Assembly (NCBI GenBank): GCA_002471825.1
Contig: DKQS01000001.1
Coordinates: 473,200 to 537,199, forward strand
From: Flavobacteriaceae bacterium UBA7302
GTDB lineage: Bacteria > Bacteroidota > Bacteroidia > Flavobacteriales > Flavobacteriaceae
DNA length: 64,000 bases
Direction of reading: 5' to 3'
Shown: positions 61,674-64,000 of the stretch, one piece after another
Position numbering within the stretch: the stretch's first letter is position 1
How the letters are laid out: each line of letters begins with the position of its first letter
Translations under genes and position numbers: made by a program
Notes under the pieces: generated by a model
Seen by the model: only the letters and a program-made list of their open reading frames with translations
Told to the model about the DNA's origin: nothing
The model's database searches: none

Positions 61674-62105
61674 TTAATTTTCAGTGCTTGTATATACAAT
61701 GAGGGTTTCATCCTCAAACAAAATTTTGTCAGTTTTAATGGGTTCTTCTTGCTCAATGAACATGCTTTTCGCTTCTTCCAAAAGGGCTTGTTTATGAATT
61801 TCATCGACATTACCCTGATATAGATTGAAAAAATAAAACGATAAGACGATTACTATAGAGGCGGCCGCGGACCAAATCCAAAAACTTGGCTTCTTCTCCT
61901 CAACAATTTTTTCTTCAAAGGATTCCCATAGTTCATCGTTAAATCCCTTTGGTGCTTCCTGTTGCTGATCTTTCAAAAAGGAAGCAATCCTACCAGTGCT
62001 GGAATCCTCTTGAGAACTCTCTTGAATCAATTGTTTTTCCTCTTGTAAAGAAGTTGATCCTGCGTAATATTTTTCTTTTAGTTTTTTAATAGACTCCTCT
62101 TTCAT
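61674..62105 (-). CDS. Probable anti-sigma factor with one membrane helix
   Basis: This 143-aa protein has a soluble N-terminal domain (about 1-75, rich in Glu and Lys), one transmembrane helix (SFWIWSAAASIVIVLSFYFF) and a short external tail. It overlaps the sigma-factor gene by 20 bases. Position and topology suggest it holds the sigma factor inactive at the membrane. It lacks a recognisable zinc-finger anti-sigma domain, so the call is by context. Confidence 0.72.
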   Translation of the reverse strand: MKEESIKKLKEKYYAGSTSLQEEKQLIQESSQEDSSTGRIASFLKDQQQEAPKGFNDELWESFEEKIVEEKKPSFWIWSAAASIVIVLSFYFFNLYQGNVDEIHKQALLEEAKSMFIEQEEPIKTDKILFEDETLIVYTSTEN

Positions 62106-62598
62106 AATTGTAAGTCTTTTCTAATTCTACTCCAATATGTTTTCTTGCCCTTGATAGCAATACCCGAACATGCTCTCTCTTAATACCAAGAAGTTCGGCA
62201 ATCTCATCAGTTTGGAATCCGTCTAAATCCCGCATTTGAAACACATCTTGTTGGGGTTTCGGTAGCGATTGAATGATCTCGTTAACAATGGAATTCAACT
62301 CAGACCATTCGATATCTTTTGATGCTTTGCTAGCCTTCAACACTTTCAGTCTTTCTTGCGAATCGGAGGCATTTTTCGCTTTCTTACGTAACTCATCGAT
62401 GCAATAATTTCGAGCTGTCAAAAAAATTAGACCTTTTACATTCGGGTGACCCTTGATTTTATCTCGCTTCTCCCAGAGTTTCAGCATGATGTCTTGAATA
62501 GCATCAGATGCATTCGATTGACCTAACATTCTCGCAACCATTGGATAAATCCGTTCGGAAAATGAAAATACGCTATGTCTAAACTCTTGTTTGGTCAT
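62086..62598 (-). CDS. ECF-type RNA polymerase sigma factor
   Basis: This 170-aa protein has sigma region 2 (ASDAIQDIMLKLWEKRDKI and GLIFLTARNYCIDELRK) and region 4 (LPKPQQDVFQMRDLDGF, then IAELLGIKREHVRVLLSRA, a helix-turn-helix). It lacks regions 1 and 3 and is therefore an extracytoplasmic-function sigma factor. It is open to ATG 62628 upstream; ATG 62598 matches relatives. The anti-sigma gene overlaps its end by 20 bases. Confidence 0.92.
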   Translation of the reverse strand: MTKQEFRHSVFSFSERIYPMVARMLGQSNASDAIQDIMLKLWEKRDKIKGHPNVKGLIFLTARNYCIDELRKKAKNASDSQERLKVLKASKASKDIEWSELNSIVNEIIQSLPKPQQDVFQMRDLDGFQTDEIAELLGIKREHVRVLLSRARKHIGVELEKTYNYERGVY

Positions 62599-62735
62599 TT
62601 TATAGGTATAACGGAATGGAAGTAGCATTCATAACAAAGAATTTAAAAAATCTTTGATGAACAGATCAATCTACAGCTGTTATTAATTACGAATAGTATG
62701 GAAAATGCTATGCTGTAAGAAAGAAGGTATAGGGA

Positions 62736-63338
62736 TTAATAACGAGATCCATCGTGTTTCCCAACCTCAAAACCATGCTTTCCTAGGTACTGGTTTCCAC
62801 TTTCAATGGCACCTTCTTCCATGGTCGTACCCATTGAATCGTTCCAGCGATTTAGGTATCCAAATAATGAAATTACACCCAACATCTCCACGATTTCACC
62901 TTCATCCCAATACTTATACAGTTCGTCTTTAATCTCTTTGGAAACGGCATTTGGAACCATTGAAGCTGCTAAGGAAAAATCCAAAGCTGCTCTTTCAGCA
63001 GGAGAAAATGCAGGATGGGTCTTGTACTCCCAAATATTATCCAACTGCTCTTGCTCGGCCCCATAACGTTCTGCCGCTCTAATGGCATGGGCCTGACAAT
63101 AACGACATCCAGTGGCATTACTTGAAACCCATGCAATCATTCTTTTGAGTGCAGAAGTCACTCGACCTTCATTGGCCATCACTGCCTTATTCAAATTGAT
63201 AAATGCCTTTGAAATGGCAGGTCTGCGCTGCATGGTCAATACTGAATTTGGACAAAAACCTAGGGTTTCATTGAAAAACTCAGCTAATTCTTTTGTTTCT
63301 AAGTCGTGCTCTGGTGATAAAGGCGTTACTAATGGCAT
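62736..63338 (-). CDS. Carboxymuconolactone-decarboxylase/AhpD-family protein
   Basis: This 200-aa protein belongs to the CMD/AhpD-like superfamily, often called peroxidase-related enzyme. The redox motif NATGCRYCQAHAIRAAER has the CxxC-then-His pattern of AhpD, and LGFCPNSVLTMQRRP precedes it. Relatives reduce peroxides or have unknown substrates. It starts 43 bp after the stop of the T9SS substrate gene and has no signal peptide. Confidence 0.85.
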   Translation of the reverse strand: MPLVTPLSPEHDLETKELAEFFNETLGFCPNSVLTMQRRPAISKAFINLNKAVMANEGRVTSALKRMIAWVSSNATGCRYCQAHAIRAAERYGAEQEQLDNIWEYKTHPAFSPAERAALDFSLAASMVPNAVSKEIKDELYKYWDEGEIVEMLGVISLFGYLNRWNDSMGTTMEEGAIESGNQYLGKHGFEVGKHDGSRY

Positions 63339-63381
63339 ATTTGTATTTTTTGAGAAATGTAAAAGTACGAGAATTTGTAGA

Positions 63382-64000
63382 CTATCTTCTAAGCAGTGAG
63401 AAGTTCCCTGTTCTGTTGATGGCTGGTCTATTTGGATCGGATGAGATCAGCGTTACTTTGTACCAATAATCATCCTGTGGCAAGACCCTTCCATTGAAGG
63501 TTCCGTCCCAACCTTGGTCTCCTACTTCAAATTGAGCAACTAGCTTTCCATATCGGTTAAAGATGTCAATACTACTGTTCGGATAGAAGGTCTTGTTGGC
63601 TCCTTTGATTACCCAAAAGTCGTTCTGTCCGTCTCCATTTGGTGTGAAGAACTTCGGGAATTGTAATACCGATATCAATAGTGTGGCATCGGGCACACAA
63701 CCATTCTTGTCATTGACAATGATTTGGTAGATACCGCCTTCAATGCCTTCAAACAAGGGCTCATCTTGATAGCCTGCAAACGGAATTCTATTGTTGGTCT
63801 CTGTGTTGAGTAAAGCAAACTGATAGTCTCCAGGGCCTAAATTGTTGTTGATGGTATCAATCGATACCGACAATGTGTTTGAGGCTCCTAGATTGTTGGA
63901 TTCATCCACAATGGTCACATAGCTTGCTAACAAGGTGGCCACATTGGATTCGTTCACTACAATTCGTTCTGTTCTGCTACAGTTGGTCACCGTATTGGTA
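63382..64000 (-). CDS. T9SS type B secreted protein, C-terminal end only
   Basis: Only the last 205 codons are in the window; the gene runs off the right edge. The C-terminal region (about the last 95 residues) is the gliding-motility-associated type B sorting domain: FFTPNGDGQNDFWVIKG, SIDIFNRYGKLVAQF, GWDGTFNGRVLPQDDYWY and GNFSLLRR. Such proteins cross the outer membrane through the type IX system and are attached to or released from the surface. The upstream part shows Ig-like or PKD-like repeats, as is common in large adhesins. Confidence 0.9.
   Translation of the reverse strand, partial: TNTVTNCSRTERIVVNESNVATLLASYVTIVDESNNLGASNTLSVSIDTINNNLGPGDYQFALLNTETNNRIPFAGYQDEPLFEGIEGGIYQIIVNDKNGCVPDATLLISVLQFPKFFTPNGDGQNDFWVIKGANKTFYPNSSIDIFNRYGKLVAQFEVGDQGWDGTFNGRVLPQDDYWYKVTLISSDPNRPAINRTGNFSLLRR

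Noticed and set aside
1..64000. CRISPR array, insertion sequences or integrases
   Set aside because: I saw no regularly spaced direct repeats, transposase or integrase motifs, and the gene content reads as core chromosome.

Overview
The window is AT-rich, tightly packed DNA from a member of the Bacteroidota, most likely a free-living Flavobacteriaceae-type bacterium. The support is a type IX secretion C-terminal sorting domain at the right edge, several Bacteroidota-typical families (DUF2723, DUF3078, DUF2480, a fused O-/N-acyltransferase of the OlsF type, DUF6503-like), and repeated matches to the Bacteroidota sigma-A promoter (TTG/TTTG, a 17-23 nt spacer, TAnnTTTG) upstream of leuA, a tRNA-Gln and other genes. 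No prophage, transposase, CRISPR array or rRNA is present. Almost all of it reads as core chromosome.

Bases 1-15,334 are an amino-acid biosynthesis block. On the minus strand, leuA-leuC-leuD-leuB ends at an intrinsic terminator and is followed by ilvD-ilvB-ilvN-ilvC (ilvC runs off the left edge). Together these make leucine, valine and isoleucine. On the plus strand, after an unrecognised helical protein, thrA-thrB-thrC turns aspartate into threonine, the precursor of isoleucine. A long thrA leader holds a tiny Thr/Ile/Met-coding ORF and looks like an attenuator. LeuA lacks its usual leucine-sensing domain.

Bases 15,339-21,146 hold a four-gene DNA repair cassette on the minus strand: MBL-fold exonuclease, ATP-dependent DNA ligase, Lhr-Core helicase and metallophosphoesterase nuclease. 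Bases 21,199-25,882 hold a secreted protein, a lipoprotein hydrolase, a membrane-bound AraC-type regulator with a CPBP protease gene downstream, an unknown helical protein, and tRNA-Gln with its own promoter and terminator plus a nearby tRNA remnant. Bases 25,883-40,492 include a large DUF2723 membrane glycosyltransferase candidate, a thioredoxin-like protein without active-site cysteines, a membrane metallophosphoesterase, polA, sua5, a histidine kinase/response regulator pair and the OlsF-like acyltransferase.

Bases 40,549-52,849 carry a second aspartokinase coupled to an SSAT-like acetyltransferase, fbp, sodB, purF, a PfkB kinase, a sufE-DUF59-DUF2480 Fe-S module, two tandem DUF3078 outer-membrane proteins, a CNNM-type transporter and hflX. 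Bases 53,046-64,000 carry a secondary nuclease, GlpQ, a ClC transporter whose gating glutamate is glutamine, aspS, a cupin, an orphan 23S-IVS-like four-helix-bundle gene, rsmI, an ECF sigma/anti-sigma pair next to a plug-only secreted protein, an AhpD-like protein and the end of a T9SS substrate.

The observations I rate highest are the thrA leader, the Gln-gated ClC, the cysteine-less thioredoxin, a clamp-binding-like motif in the PolA linker, a terminator stranded between the divergent hflX and nuclease genes (a possible short RNA), and the sigma/anti-sigma/plug-only cluster. I did not find a clearly new multigene system.
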